Positions 39,501 to 52,700 of a stretch of 64,000 nt of DNA are shown piece by piece (positions within the stretch are counted from its first letter, which is position 1; each line of letters opens with the position of its first letter). Location: positions 682,001-746,000 of the forward strand of contig VWZS01004380.1 in NCBI GenBank assembly GCA_013397075.1, written 5' to 3'. A program made the translations under genes and the position numbers. The notes beneath the pieces were generated by a model. The model searched no databases and was not told the DNA's origin. It saw nothing but the letters and a program-made list of their open reading frames with translations. Source of the stretch: Rhabdornis inornatus (Eukaryota > Chordata > Aves > Passeriformes > Rhabdornithidae).

Positions 39501-42500
39501 GCGAGGGTAGCTGTGACCTGGGCTGGGCATCTTGTCAGAATTAAGATGTTCTTCCCTATTGGACTTTGCTTACATTTGGGCCCATCTCCAGGTAATTGCT
39601 GGTTGTGGAAACAACCAGGAGAGGGTGGGAGATACCCATGACGTCAGGGTCTCTGCACACCTTAAGCCAGAGTGTGCCTATCACACCTGCTGAGCTGATC
39701 CCTGCCCAGCTGATCCCTGCTGGATGCACAGGGAGCCGGGACCATTGTGGCTCTCTCATCCCTGGGGAAAGGATTGACTCAAGTTAAATGTTTTACCCCA
39801 TTCACGGTTTATTTATTTATTTGCTTATACATCTGGATACTTTTGCTTTTATAACCACATGAATTGTGAGTACATCTGAACTTGATACTTTAATTGCTGT
39901 ATGAATTGCCTTTGAATCGCTAAGGGAAAATCCCTGTGTTTTTCCTTCAACGATGCTGTCTACCTGGTCAGGATTTTGCTTTGAGGTGGGGCAGGTGTGG
40001 CTGCCTGGTTTCTTAGACACCCTTGCTCAGCCCTTTGTGATAGAAAGACCAAGGTGAGTGCATATGTGTTATTTTTTTTACAAGAACTCTTTCTGTTAAA
40101 ATCAGAACACACTGAATTTTTTTAACAAAGTCAAAATCAGCTCAAGGAAGATTTCTGTAGGCTTCTGAAGAAGACCAAAGTAGTGAGAATATTATCTGCT
40201 TGGAATATGGAGTACAGGGCTTTGGGAGCTTCATGGTGCTGTGGGAGAGTGTCTTCATGGGGCCCCTGTCACCAGTCTTTTGGAGAGCAACTTCGCCCAA
40301 AACAGGAGCTCAGCACTTGGCAACAACACTGGATGTTATTTTCAGTTGGTAGATTTAAATTTGTGTCTGTTTACTGATTAAAAAAGGGACAAAAGTAAAA
40401 AGCAGAATATCTTAAGCATCATTGTTCAAAGGACATAAAAAGCAAAGTGTTTGCTGTTTTTCTTGTGTTTATGTTTTGGGTCATAGGGGCTTGATCTTGG
40501 TTCCACTTTGGATTATAAATCACTATAATAAAATGAAAAAAGCCAGCAACTCTGTTTTGCCTTGCACACGAGTATGATATAGCATTTGCTTTATTTAATT
40601 TTTTCATATATTACATTTTCCATATATGCTTTTGATTCCACTTTTAGACTTAACCAGAATTGTATTGGTTGGGTCTTGGTCACAGATGACTGAGCAGGGA
40701 ATTATTAATCCAGCATAAGAGCTAACATGAGGATTACTGGAAAGTTCCTGCCTGTGACAGCTTTAAGTGAACTGTGTTACTGCAAAAGCTGCAGAAAGTT
40801 CCAATTGCTTGGGATCGTGCCAGAGGACTGTCAGTGGTCTTTTGTTAGAGGCTGACCACCTCAGGCAGGGCTCACAAAGGGAGCCTATTTTGTTTAAACC
40901 GAGCAGGGCTAGTTCTGTGCTCCAGAGTTACAGTCTAGCTACCTTGCCCTACATCAGCATTTTGGATATTAAAACTGTTGCTCGTGTCTCCAAAAGCCTC
41001 TTGGAGGGAACCTGGCAGTGCTGTCACTTGGGTCTTACCAGCTTTAATGGGAACTTACTGCAAAGCTCCTGTATTCTTGTGGACTACCTTTGTTTTTACC
41101 CGAGTCATAAAACTTGGTTTTGACCAAATACTGCTGGCTGACCACTCCATATGGCTGGCTGACACCTGGGTCATCAGTGCTGGACTGGACATCCATCCCA
41201 CTGAGGCTGAGCCCTGCCAGGTTGATAATGCACTGAAATAGAGCAGCTCCTGAAAGCCTGAGCAATCTAGATGAGGCTCTGACTGCTTTCCTAAGCAGTG
41301 CAAAGCTGTGATGGAGACATCTGCAAGGATCTTTGTGTGGCTGGGGTCTGGGGAACAGGTCTCCATAGCCATCAGTTTCCTCCTCCAGGTTGCTGAGAGA
41401 GATGTGTAGATGGTGCCTGTAAGAGGGCAGGTGGCGGGCAGAGCAGCGGGGTCTGGGGGGATTTCCATCAGTTCCCTAAATGCTCACACTTTCCAAAGCC
41501 ACACATTACCAGCAGCTGTCCTGAGTGTGTGACCACAGCTTTCTCATATGTTCCTGGAGATGCTGAGAGGACCAGTTAGAGAGCTGCACACCTGGTTGCT
41601 GGTGAAGCTTGGTGCTCTGTGACGAAATATCCTGACAGAAGTTTTAACAGAAGAAATAGCCTGGTTGGTGGTCAGCAAAAGTCATGACTTTCAGCTTCTC
41701 TTGCCTTTCCACCTCTTTTCTAGATTGATTGAATGTCCTGTGTCTTCAGCTTTAGCCTGGGAGGTGTTGCCTTCTGGGGTGATTTTTTTCCATCACTGTC
41801 AGCAGATTATGGAGGCTGAGCCTGACTTTCTGCACCTGTGCCTCTGCTGACTTTGATGGATGCATGAGTTTGTCACTGTTCAAGCTACTCCCAGCATGGC
41901 CAGCATCTGTCCTGGAGGACTAAACAAGGACCAGCCTTTGTCTTAGCTGAGAGAAAATGTAACCTGTCTACAGAAGCTGTAGATAGCCCAGGGCTAACTG
42001 TATGCTCTCATAGCTCTGCTGCCCTAAGAGCAAGAGGCTGCATTTTTGGAAAGAAATTTGTTGCTCTCATGGAGAGGAGTGCTGCCAGTCCTACCCCATT
42101 GGCATGTGCTGCTCACTCCCAGAGGTCCTTTTTGCTTGGTCTGGGGAGCTGTGAACACACAGCCTTAACTGGGTGTTCATGTCTTGAAGGTGAGATCTGG
42201 TTTCTTGTCCCTTTACTGATGTAATTCTTCTGACAAAGCTTATTTTCATTAGCCAAATGTATACGCATTCATACATGCTTTCTAGAAAAAATCCTCAGAT
42301 CCTGTGGCTTAACATTTCAGAGCTTGATTTTTCTTTTCTCTGATGATAGCATGACAGAGACACAAGTATTACCGGGTATTCGGTGGCTGGACCTCTAGGA
42401 GGTCTATAAATAGACTTGTACTGCTACATTTTTCAAGTTTATTGTGTGCCTGTATGTGGCCATGTATCACTGTAACTATTCTTGAGGTAAAAATATTGAG

Positions 42501-43805
42501 AGGTCCACTATTGTTCCTGCATTTTAAACCCTAAATAGTGGCAGTAGCAATGAGACAATATCTTGTAGATAGTTTGACTCTTTCGACAGATCCTGGTGAG
42601 TCAGAGGAACAGATATACAGGTTTATGCAGATTCTTTCAGAAACAGAGATGTTTCCCCAACTCCTTTAATTGTTGTAGGGTTTTTTGTAGCATCTCTTTC
42701 TCTTCTGTATGTGCTGCTTCTAGAAGAGAAGGCTCAGTACAGCAGTTGTACTCTTAGCAAGTCAAAGGCTACCCTGCAGCACTATGTTCTACTCAGGCAT
42801 GTCTAACATAAAATTAGCTCCTTTCTTTTAACTACTGTGTATTGTATAACACAGTATTGTTATTGGATAACACCGAAGTCCTCTTTCTTGTGTGTGTACC
42901 TACACGTGTGAGGAACACAGCTGTGGTAAAAGGGAACAATTCCTGCAGCACGGAGTTGGGGCTGTCAGCTGCGGTTGTTGGGGTGTGTGCAGCCTTTGCA
43001 TCCCTCAGATTCAATAGCAGCAGCTGCTAAGGCTTTTGTGCTGGCTCTGATTGCAAAACCACTCTGCCTGTTTCTCCCCGTGCCCACCGCTGCAGCAGGC
43101 TGTGTGCGAGCTCTGGGTAGCATGACCATTTCTACAGGATGAGCCTCCAAAATCCACGTTCTGCACTCCAGCATCTGCCACTCATTCGCTGCGATTTGCT
43201 GTTCTAGCTGTGCCATGTAACCTGTGTTTATTCATTTCCCTGTGGAAGTAGTAGCAGGTCAGAAGGCAGAGCAGAAAATGAGCTCTCTGTAACCTAGATG
43301 GATGCAAATCCTCACTGAAAGGGAAATCAGGGTGGCCACATGGCCACGAACCACCCGGGAATTCAGAGCATCAGGGGATGAGTTAATGTGCCTCTGAATT
43401 GGCTCCGGGTGAGAACTGCACTGTGAATATTGAAGTCTCTTTTATCCTGTTCCTGCTGAGGTAATTCTTAAGGAATAACATCAAATTATTGATGAAAGGG
43501 CAGCCCTTTATTCGCTTATTCTAGAGAGAGATGGCAATGTAGTACAAGAAATGCTGTGTAAATATGAGTGACAAGAAATGGTTGCATTTGATTTTGTTGA
43601 TGGAGATATGGCAGATTTATGACAAAACCTAAAAAATCCCTCTTGTGCATTGAAATAAATTGCAAATGTGCAGAGGTATATAATCTTTTCCTTATCTGTC
43701 CCTATGCATCTTTATAAGTTTACAAACTCGTGAGGTACCAAAACCTTTAGATCCCAGAACACCCATGTTTTACTCAAATGATGCTTATGGCAGCTTAGTC
43801 TGGTC

Positions 43806-43823
43806 TTTTTTTTTTTTTTTTTT
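43806..43823. repeat. Poly-T run, 18 bases
   Basis: Uninterrupted T18, the longest homopolymer I noted in the window. It could be the tail of a minus-strand retroposed sequence, but none was recognised beside it. Confidence 0.9.
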
Positions 43824-46379
43824 CTAATTTTCTTCCTTCACAGCAGCAATCTTTTGGCCAGCTATAATGTAAAATTCCTGATTCTTTTTGAAAACTCATG
43901 TTTGCCAAAACGGTAACCTCATAGATTATTCTCTTGTCAGCAAGGCTTTTAACCACAGTTTTGGCAGAGCCTTAAAACATGCCCTTTCTCAAGAAAGAGT
44001 TGTCTCGGCTAGAAAATCATTGGCATTAAAAAGAGGTTGTCATAGTGATTGAAACCTCCTCATAGACATTCCTTAGGAAAAGTAGGCTGCAAGATGCACC
44101 TTTGTAGTCCCTTTTTTAAGTAAGGGACCCTTTAAATTGAAGAGCCTATTTCATTGTCTGAATGCAGATTTCTGTCACTTGTAAAACAATAGGACTTTGG
44201 AGTGCTGTTTGTGTATCAATGCTTATTTTAATTACTTTTTACAAGAAATTACTCAATGGGAATTAAGTTCCAATTCCTTGCTATTGCAAGGCACCAGGTT
44301 TTTAGGTCTAAACCAGGATCATAGCTTAGTTCCCTAGATTAATAGGAAAAGGTTCGAGGAAGACACTCCAGCTGAGCCCTGAATGACCAGCTCTGAGCAG
44401 GCTTGAAAAGCACAGCCTGGGAAATCCTTCCTTATAGAAGTTTGGTCACTTGCCTGGAAAGACATAAACAAGGTTGGGAATTAACTGTTACCTCTGGAGC
44501 AGGCAGATCCAAATGTGTCATCAGTGTGTTTGGCTCCGGACAGAACTATGCAGATACAAATAGAGAGTTGAGAACATGAGCAAATAATTTTTGTGCAAAA
44601 TCTAGAAATGCAGTATTGAATCAGTATGGTGGGATTTTTTTGTAGAGAGATGTAATTGTTTATTTGAATCACTGCTATATCTGTGCTGTATTTCTCAATA
44701 AGACTAAAGTAAGATGAGGAGGCCCGTGTTTCTTTACTATATAAAGTGAATCAAAATGTATGCTAGATAATCTGGGAAAAGATTGGAAGATAATTAAGCT
44801 AGAAATAAAATATATGCAGGGGCTCTGGTGAGGTTGTAGAAGTCTCTTGGCAATTGTATCTTTCACTACTTGGAGCCCTGGATGTGCTTTATTCCATACA
44901 CCTACTTTCAATTCTTTCATAACACATGCACATGCAAGGAATATTAATTAGATAAAAGCTAAACTCGTGGCTGGCCCAGAGCCATCTGTTAGGAACCTCC
45001 TTTTTTACCTGGCTGCCCAGCAAAAAAGGTCTAATCCTGAGCTATTTGGAGACAGTGGCAGAATGAGAGGTGTTGATGTGAGCTGCATTGGATTTCAGTG
45101 CCTACTCCTGCAACAAAATTAACCCCAAATTCCAATCCTGTTGAGTTCAAAGAAAGAGACAAAGAAAGAGACCTTTAGGAAGATCTTGTTATTTCTGGAA
45201 GTACCCAAAGCCCTGCTGGGAATGAGGCCTAATGAGAACCTATTATTGTTCTTATTGTTGTCTCTGAAGTCAAAGGGACTTCTGCAATCGACTTGAAAGG
45301 AGCAGGACCTGGGAGCCATTTATTTTACTTTCATTCCCTTCGTGAGAGTTCATCAGTTCCAGAATAGTAACTTCAGGTTTTGTGGGTATGGGAAAATCCA
45401 TCTGAGGGAGAAACAGGGGCTATTTTTTTGTATTGCATCAGGGTGTCAGGGAAGTTGGGCAAAGCTGAAAGCTGCAGTGGAGTCTAAATCTGTCTCACCA
45501 TAGGTGCATCTCTGTCAGCATTTTAGTTCAGATCACAAATATGCTTTTGAAGCAGATCTGCTGATCATTTCCACTTACCACCCTGCAATGTGCACTTCGA
45601 TGTGCTTCATGAAGTCACTTGTCCAGAGTGCTCACTTTAAACACAGCCAGTTCTCAGGACAGAGCCAGGACGACAGGCAAGACCAGGAACCCCTGAAATG
45701 CATGCAGGGAGGTTGTCAGCCCATGCTCTCTTTCACCTCACAGATCCTGTTGCTCTGCCATCAGCATCATGTGCCTGTGCTGCCACAGCAGCCTGGAGGG
45801 GAATACGTGCACCACCCCGAGATTCCCAGCTGCCCATCCTTGTCTGGGTGTCAGGCAGCAGCTTGGAGCAAGTCTGCAGGGCCTCATCAGGTGAGGAAAA
45901 TCCACAGGAGGGTCACTAAACTCTCAAGATAACAGGAGACAGGTTTGGTCATTTTAGCACACAGCCATGCCCTGTGTCTGTCTTCTCTTGGTCTTAGGGT
46001 GCTGCAGCAGGTGCTGAGTTACTGCTTTCATAGAAAAGTTTTTCTTTTCACATATGCAGCTGATTTTAAATATTTTTAAATATTTCAGAAATACTGGAAT
46101 ATTGAAACATGTTTAGTAATAGATTTTTAAAGCTCCTCAGCATGGTTGGACTTGGCATTACACTTGGCAAAGGGATTGCTACAGGTGAAACGATGGTTGA
46201 AACAATGTTTTGAACAATTTTTGTCTGCCTTTTCATTTTGAAAGCTCTGAAGTTAAGGAGGAACAAAATCTGATGCAACACATAATTCTTATGTGTTTTC
46301 TCCACATGAGAAACTGCTGTACATACTCATTCAAAAATCCTTTAGGAAGAATAATAAAGGCATTTGGCAAAACTTGCTT

Positions 46380-46720
46380 CAATACTCCACGTATGATTCC
46401 TCCCACCAGCTCCGGGTGTGTGTCCAGCTGCTGTTTCAGCCTGGAGCCTTCCCTGTGCCCGTTCCCTGGGGCTGTTCCCCGCTCCATCCTCTGGTGCCCA
46501 TTCCCGGCGTTAGGGACCTGCGGAGCGCCTTTGTCCCCGGGTTACTCATCAACATCGGCCGGGGCCGGGGCGCGGCCAGGGGCCCCGTTGCTGTGGCTAC
46601 CGGCAGCATCGCGCTCCGCTTGTAAATGCGATCTTTGACCGCAGCCACTGCACCGGAGGAATTTTCACAGCTCCCGGAGAAGACAAAACTCCGGGAGCCG
46701 GGATGTAAAAGGTTATCTGA
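46380..46720. promoter_or_regulatory. Compact CpG-dense patch inside CELSR1 intron 1
   Basis: In the otherwise CpG-poor intron, about twenty CpG dinucleotides fall within roughly 210 bases (46,490-46,700 by hand count), with GC-box-like runs such as GGCCGGGGCCGGGGCGCGG near 46,556-46,575. Such intragenic islands often mark alternative promoters, enhancer-like elements or unannotated transcripts. Open frames of about 110-140 codons cross it on both strands, but that is expected in GC-rich DNA and none resembles a known family. Strand and function are undetermined. Confidence 0.5.
46670..46698. repeat. Perfect 10-bp GC-rich inverted repeat in the CpG-dense patch
   Basis: The arms GCTCCCGGAG (46,670-46,679) and CTCCGGGAGC (46,689-46,698) are exact reverse complements around a 9-base A-rich loop. 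It sits at the downstream edge of the CpG-dense patch and could be a structured RNA foldback or paired protein sites. Confidence 0.85.
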
Positions 46721-49700
46721 TACAAGGTGGATGAAGCAGAGGCTTGTTCTCTGTGAAAGCGAATCCCTCTGCCTCACGGTGAGGGAAATGTTGGGAAGAT
46801 TTTAAAGTTTCAGGCGTATTCCCTTGCAGCTATGGTCTTGTTAAATTTGTTTTCTCTAGCTCCACTACAAGGGTCGTACACAGTGGTAGGAGTTTGGCCG
46901 TTGGCCATTTGCAGAGGTATAAGGTCACTCAAAATTGTTCTTGCACTTGTGTGTTTGCAGCAAGAAAGTTTTAATGAGTCTTTCATCGGTAGCAGCCGGA
47001 TCGTATCTGCTCCAGGGTATCACTCATCTGGCCCCAGCAGAATTAACGCGTTGAATGCCCTGAGCTATGGGCTGAACTTGCAGAAAAGGAGCCCAAGTCT
47101 TTGTCTGCGTAGCCACAGCAACAAAACCACAGATAAGCTATAAGTTTCTCCAGGATCTGACGATAAACATGCTTTAGCCTGAGAGATTGTGATCACCTGC
47201 CTATGGAAGGGTGTTCTCAGTCGGGACTTTTTGCTTATTTGTTTCAAAGTGATGGGTCACTGAATAACAGAAATTTGGGCCAGGGCACTGGAGACATCAT
47301 AATATCATTTCGTTTACCGTTGTACTTTGTCTCACTTGTTACTGTTAATAACTTTATTTTTCAGGAGAGTTTGTACCCATAGACTCTATCTATTCTGTAT
47401 TACATTTTTATTTACTTGAATTGCTTAAAATGTTTAATTCAGGGCACGGGTTTAGCAGGGGAAGGGGCTGGTGTGGTGCTGGCTGAAAGGGAAGTGCAAG
47501 TGGTGCAGGTGCTGGGATTGTCCCCTCTTGCTGGGACTCTGCCCCCCTCACATGTGCTTCAGACATTTCATGCTCTTCTTAGGATTTTAGAATTCCCTTC
47601 CTTCTTCCCATATGTATGAGTTCAGGTCTTATCTGCCTCTATTCTTTCAGTTCTTAAATGGAAAAATACACTGGCACCTGTGCAGTTAATGAAAATACAA
47701 GAAATTATTGCCTTCCAGAGTTTAAAATCTGTGTGATGGCTCTGAGCAGATCCTCAGCCCTTACAGTGTGAAGATGGCAGCTTGCTGCCAGCAGTGGAGG
47801 TCCTGCCCCTGGGTCAGAGGACAAGAAGGGGTGACAGTGGCATGCTGTGCTGGCTCCAGGTTTCAGGGACAGGGTGAACAGCTGGTCTCTTGGATGGCAT
47901 CGGGAATGAATCCAAGGCAGTTAATGCAGTTAAACCTGCATCCAGTTTTTTCTTAGTTCCCTCTTTGCTAGTGTGGTAAGCTCCCAAAGTGAGGATGATT
48001 CAGCAGGGCCAAACAATATGAGCTTTTGAAGATGCTCTCCTTGCACCAGTTTGGGAGCTGCATTCAGATCTTGAGAGGTGCTTCAAGGAGAGACATCCCA
48101 AGGCAGGCGTGCATGGGAAGGCAGTCAGGGGGGTGTAGCAGTCAGGGGCTCCATGGTGCTGTGGGATCACAGCCCCAAACAGAGATGATAGCCCAGATAC
48201 AGTTACTGGGGCTTGTACTGTGGCATAAAGGGTTCTTTTTTAGTGCAGCCAAGAATTCCATTAGCCTTTTCTTTTCCTGAACAGCCTGTCTCCTACCCAC
48301 TGGCAGTACATTTTGGTTACCTTGCATCATATAGTGTGACTTATACGGTTTTGTTCTAAAATGCATCTATTTTGCTCACATTGCAGTGAAGTCTGTCACT
48401 TCACTACAACCAGCTCCCACAAGCCTGAAGTCATACAGTGTCCTGATGATTCCATGAGTCTGTTCCCACTGGGAAGGTGAGCAGAATTTGGTTGCTAGTG
48501 GGACCAACACCTGTCCAGCACAGTCTGTGTGACATGGAACGTTAAATGTATTGAACAGCTATGAGTGGTCTAGGGTGTGAAGCCTTAGAGTCTGTGAAAT
48601 TGCAGTGATATAATGACATTGCAAGGTGTTTGACTTTATGGGAAATCTTTTGCTCCTTTCTTGTAATTTTTGAACATCTATCCCATTTGTAAAGACAGAA
48701 TTCTCCCATCTCTTCCACATGATTACTCTGAGAGCATCTCTTCTGTTGTGTCTTTAATGTTACAAAACTGCCTGTGTGCACCCTCTAGTCCCTATAATGT
48801 GACATTGCTTTGGACTAGGAACTTGAGAATAGTTGTTCATTACTTTAGTGGAAAAAGCACCCAAAAGATCCAAGTTCTTATGCCATCAAAATTAAAATAG
48901 TAGATATTAGGCACTATCACTCTTACGTTAGTAACTTTGGCTGCATTAGAAGAAATTCGTAATATGAAAAAACTCTTATCTCCTAGCAAAAGTATCTTAA
49001 AATTGTTTATATTCTTGCTGAATTACATATGAATGGTCCTTCTGCTGTGAGAGGTAAATAAGAGTTTAATTACACTTTTTGGTGGAGATCTTTCAGTTTT
49101 CCTGTAGATTACCAGCAACTTATACCCACTCCTGCCATTACCCATTATTGCAGAAAGCAGACTCTGCAGTGCTGACTCTCAGAATAAATTGGTCTGAGAA
49201 ACTGTTGGCAAACAAAGTGCTGCAGTTAGATGGTTTAGAACAGCGCTAATGAGGATAAATTTGCAGGGATATTTGGCATGATTCAGCGTGGCTGTCAACC
49301 ATGTTTGCTGTTTCTGCCAAAAATACTACAACATGTGTAATTTGGTTGCAAGTGGTAAAACAGTTTTCAGGTATAAACAGGTCAATTCTCTATAGAGCAG
49401 AGACACCAAAGCTTATTATAATAATTTTCAGGTCTGAAAACTCTATCACTCATAAATATCTCTTTAGGCACCAACACTACAAATTCTTGCCTGAGTGAGC
49501 TAGCTTGTCTACCTTGAGCAGTTTCATTAAATGAACTTCATTCTGACTGCCTAGGTAGGAAGAGGTTTGCAAGACCAAGTCAACAGTTTGACTTACTTTC
49601 TCACCTGGTGCTAGACTTCATTGTAACAAACTCCTTGTTAGCATTTTCAATTCATTTTTAGGAGGAAAGACTGATTTTGATAAGTGATCTAGACCCTGTT

Positions 49701-52700
49701 GTTTGTCCTCTTTTGGTATGGATTTTTCTTGCCTGTGGATTTTTTAGTGTTTTTCTCTGTTGAGATCTATTCTTTTAAGAATCATTCTTTTGCTTAGAGC
49801 TGTTTGCTTGCAGAGATTTATGTACCTAAAGCTCTGAGGTTGCTTGTGCAGTGGATTTCCACGTCTCGCGTATTTGTCTCCCTGTCGGATTAACCGTTCT
49901 TGCTGTGCCACTAGGAACATCTGTCATTCTTTTCTGCCCTGTCTGGCAGCTTCATTAAGGATCTCAAATGCATGTAAACACCTTGGGGCTGGGCCTGTCT
50001 CTTGGCCAATGCAGCGTGTTTGGGAAGTGCTGCACCAGCGACACTTCTAAGTAACAGACACATAGTGTGTGAGTACTCAGAAACAATAGAAAAGTCATGG
50101 TCTCAATTTGAAGGGTTTGGGGACCGGCCTCTCTCGCAAAAGTCATTGGGATAGGGAGAATTTGGACTTTTCCAGGTCAAGCTTTAATCTCCAGAATGTC
50201 CAGGTTCTCTTCTGTATTGCAATTTACTGATGGAAAGGTATTTGAGGTCTTGGTAGTTTTGTTTATTTAATGGGGTTTTTGTGTGATCACTTGAGTGAAT
50301 CAATGAGTTCTTTTGTGTTTCTTAATTTTATTTTATACTTGCATCATAGGTTGTTGGATGGATCAGAGGCACAGTTTTTTCTTGGTACATGCATTTCAAG
50401 TGACATTTCCAGTGGTGACCATAAGGAAAAGAAAGCAAACAAATGTAGTGGACACAATCCTTTTTTCGGGTACAATTACTATTTCAAAGGTGTATGGATG
50501 GAATATACCTTCTAACCAGGAGATACCTCAAGGAGAGGATAAGACCTTCACTGCCCTGCTAGGAAGGCAGAGGAATGGGGCTGGCAGTCCCACTCCTACA
50601 GAGAGGGACCTACAGAGTAGATGTGGAGTGGGATGCCCCAGGCTGTGCATTAAGAAGGTCTGTGAAATAAAAGGTCTTTCTCCTTTCACTTTTAAAGTGC
50701 ATTTTTTTCCTTTTTTTGGAATGCAGTTTCCTTGGGCTGAGCATAATTCAAATAATTTGTGACTGATAGCTGTTATCAGTGCTTCTCTTCTTGGACACAG
50801 TTCAGGGATGGTGTGAAGAGATGGCAACCACAAGTCAGGTCTGCCCCATCTAGAACAGATCTTTTCCATTTTTATATGGAAACTGTTCTTCAGAAATGAT
50901 GTGAAAACTTTTTTAGTGGATGAGTTACTTCAAGTGAGTTTTCAGTTGTTTTCACTATGGAAAGGATGTTATGTTTTCTGACTTGGCTCACTTCAGTTAC
51001 CAAAGTCATGGGATCAAGGTGAGGGACTTCTGTAATCCTCTTGGCAAATTTGCTGAGGTCAATAGAGTTTTCCTCTCTGAGCCCTTTGAGCTGACCTTAT
51101 GGAAAATATGGATGCCTTATCTATATTATGATTTGTCTCAGGGTAGGTAACATGCACTAGTTAGCTGCAGCCAGAATAAAACAAGAGCTTCCCTCACATG
51201 TATTCAGTACTCCCCTAAGCTTCCTTCCAGTGCTTCTACTGATATTGGTAGTGCCAACATAGCTCTTGCTAATTAGTGCACCCTTGTGGGACTTATCACT
51301 TTCCCACTGGATATGGATGGCAGTCTAGGAGCAGGATCCTTCTTTGTACCCAAATAGAGAAGGCAAGGGACTGTAGCTGTAGCTCACAGGGGAATTTGGT
51401 TTGTTCTTTCACTCTAACTAGTTCAGTCTGTTTTCCACGGAGTGCAGATGGCCCAGTTCTGAATAGTGTACAGACTTGCATTTCCTCTGTGTTTTTCTTT
51501 ATAAATTGTCTTTCTGTATATATTTGGGAATGTACCAATATCTATATATATTTATCTTTTAAATAGTTTTAAAATCTCACTTTTTAAGGCAATGACAAAC
51601 TATGGTGTTATTAAAAGATACAAACATGTTGCCTTCTTCGTATATTTAGCCCAAATACAGTGAGTGGAGAGTGATTTAGTAGAGCTGTGAGAATGTAATG
51701 GGTGCATTATCAGGCTTATAAAGTCAGATTGTGAATCAAATCCTGACTCATGCACAAGAAGTTTTGACTTGCTGAGTTAGTCTGTTGGACTTCACACAGC
51801 CAACAAATTAATGAAGTATATGAATTATTGGCCTTTCAGCATATCCCTTTTCCTTTTTTAGTTAAAATGTTGTTTTCATTTTAAGTACAGACAGTTCATA
51901 TTATAAAACTGTTTTCTAACTGTAGACTCTTTGTTTGCATTTTCCTGCCCTTTCTTGGTAAAATTGATGCTGAGGTTTCCAGGAGATTTGCATTGGCAGA
52001 AGTCAAAGTCCAGCCTCAAAGGGCAGTGGGTGCCTCCTGCAGAAAGGCTGCATCTCATCCTCCTTCCAAGCTGCCCTTTGCCTGTTGAGCAGCTGCAGCA
52101 TGGTCAGGATGGCAAAACAATTCCTGAGCCAGAGGAGTAACAGAGACAGCATTAACACTTTTTTATGGCATGAGACTCTTGCAAACAAGCACACTTACTG
52201 GTTTTCTGAATGCCCTTACACCTGGAGCCCTGTGATTTCGCAGCTATCTGTTTTTCATTTTTGGGGTTAAAAAAAACCAAAACACTTTAATGAGCAAATG
52301 TTTAATTGCTTTAATATAAGATTTCCCAACCTGCTGCAATTTCATTTTAAAATCACGTGTTGTTATGAGAAAGTCATAGTCTGACAGTTGTGCTGCATTT
52401 TAATAGAGTCCTGGGGCCTAATTCTGCTGTGTTTGCATTAAGCAATGCTTTGTTCCAGGAGCAGTTGTATGGCAATTACCAGGTGTACATTACTGCACAC
52501 CATGAGTAAGCATGTGATTTAATTACCTCATGGGAGCTTCTCCTTGATGTAAAAAGAAATATTGACCCTTCCAAAATCTAATACCTGACTTTAGTGAAAG
52601 TAGATAAAGCTGTTTTCTATCTGAATACCAAGTGTACTAATGAAACATCAGGAACTCACTGTAAAAATGTAGTGGGAAAATTGGCCACATTTGTGGAAGA

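Larger units (their letters stand above)
21165..46379 (+). other. CELSR1: CELSR1 intron 1, proximal part
   Basis: About 25 kb of AT-rich sequence without any recognisable exon. No frame resembles the expected CELSR1 exon 2, which should encode the rest of EC9 followed by the membrane-proximal and EGF-like region. Open frames up to about 160 codons (for example 31,244-31,723 -) have no family resemblance and overlap on both strands. Homopolymers and one foldback are listed separately. Confidence 0.75.

Noticed and set aside
46145..46190. Possible CR1 tail suggested by 'atggttggacttggcatta'
   Set aside because: Only a few words resemble CR1 and the match does not continue, so it is not called.
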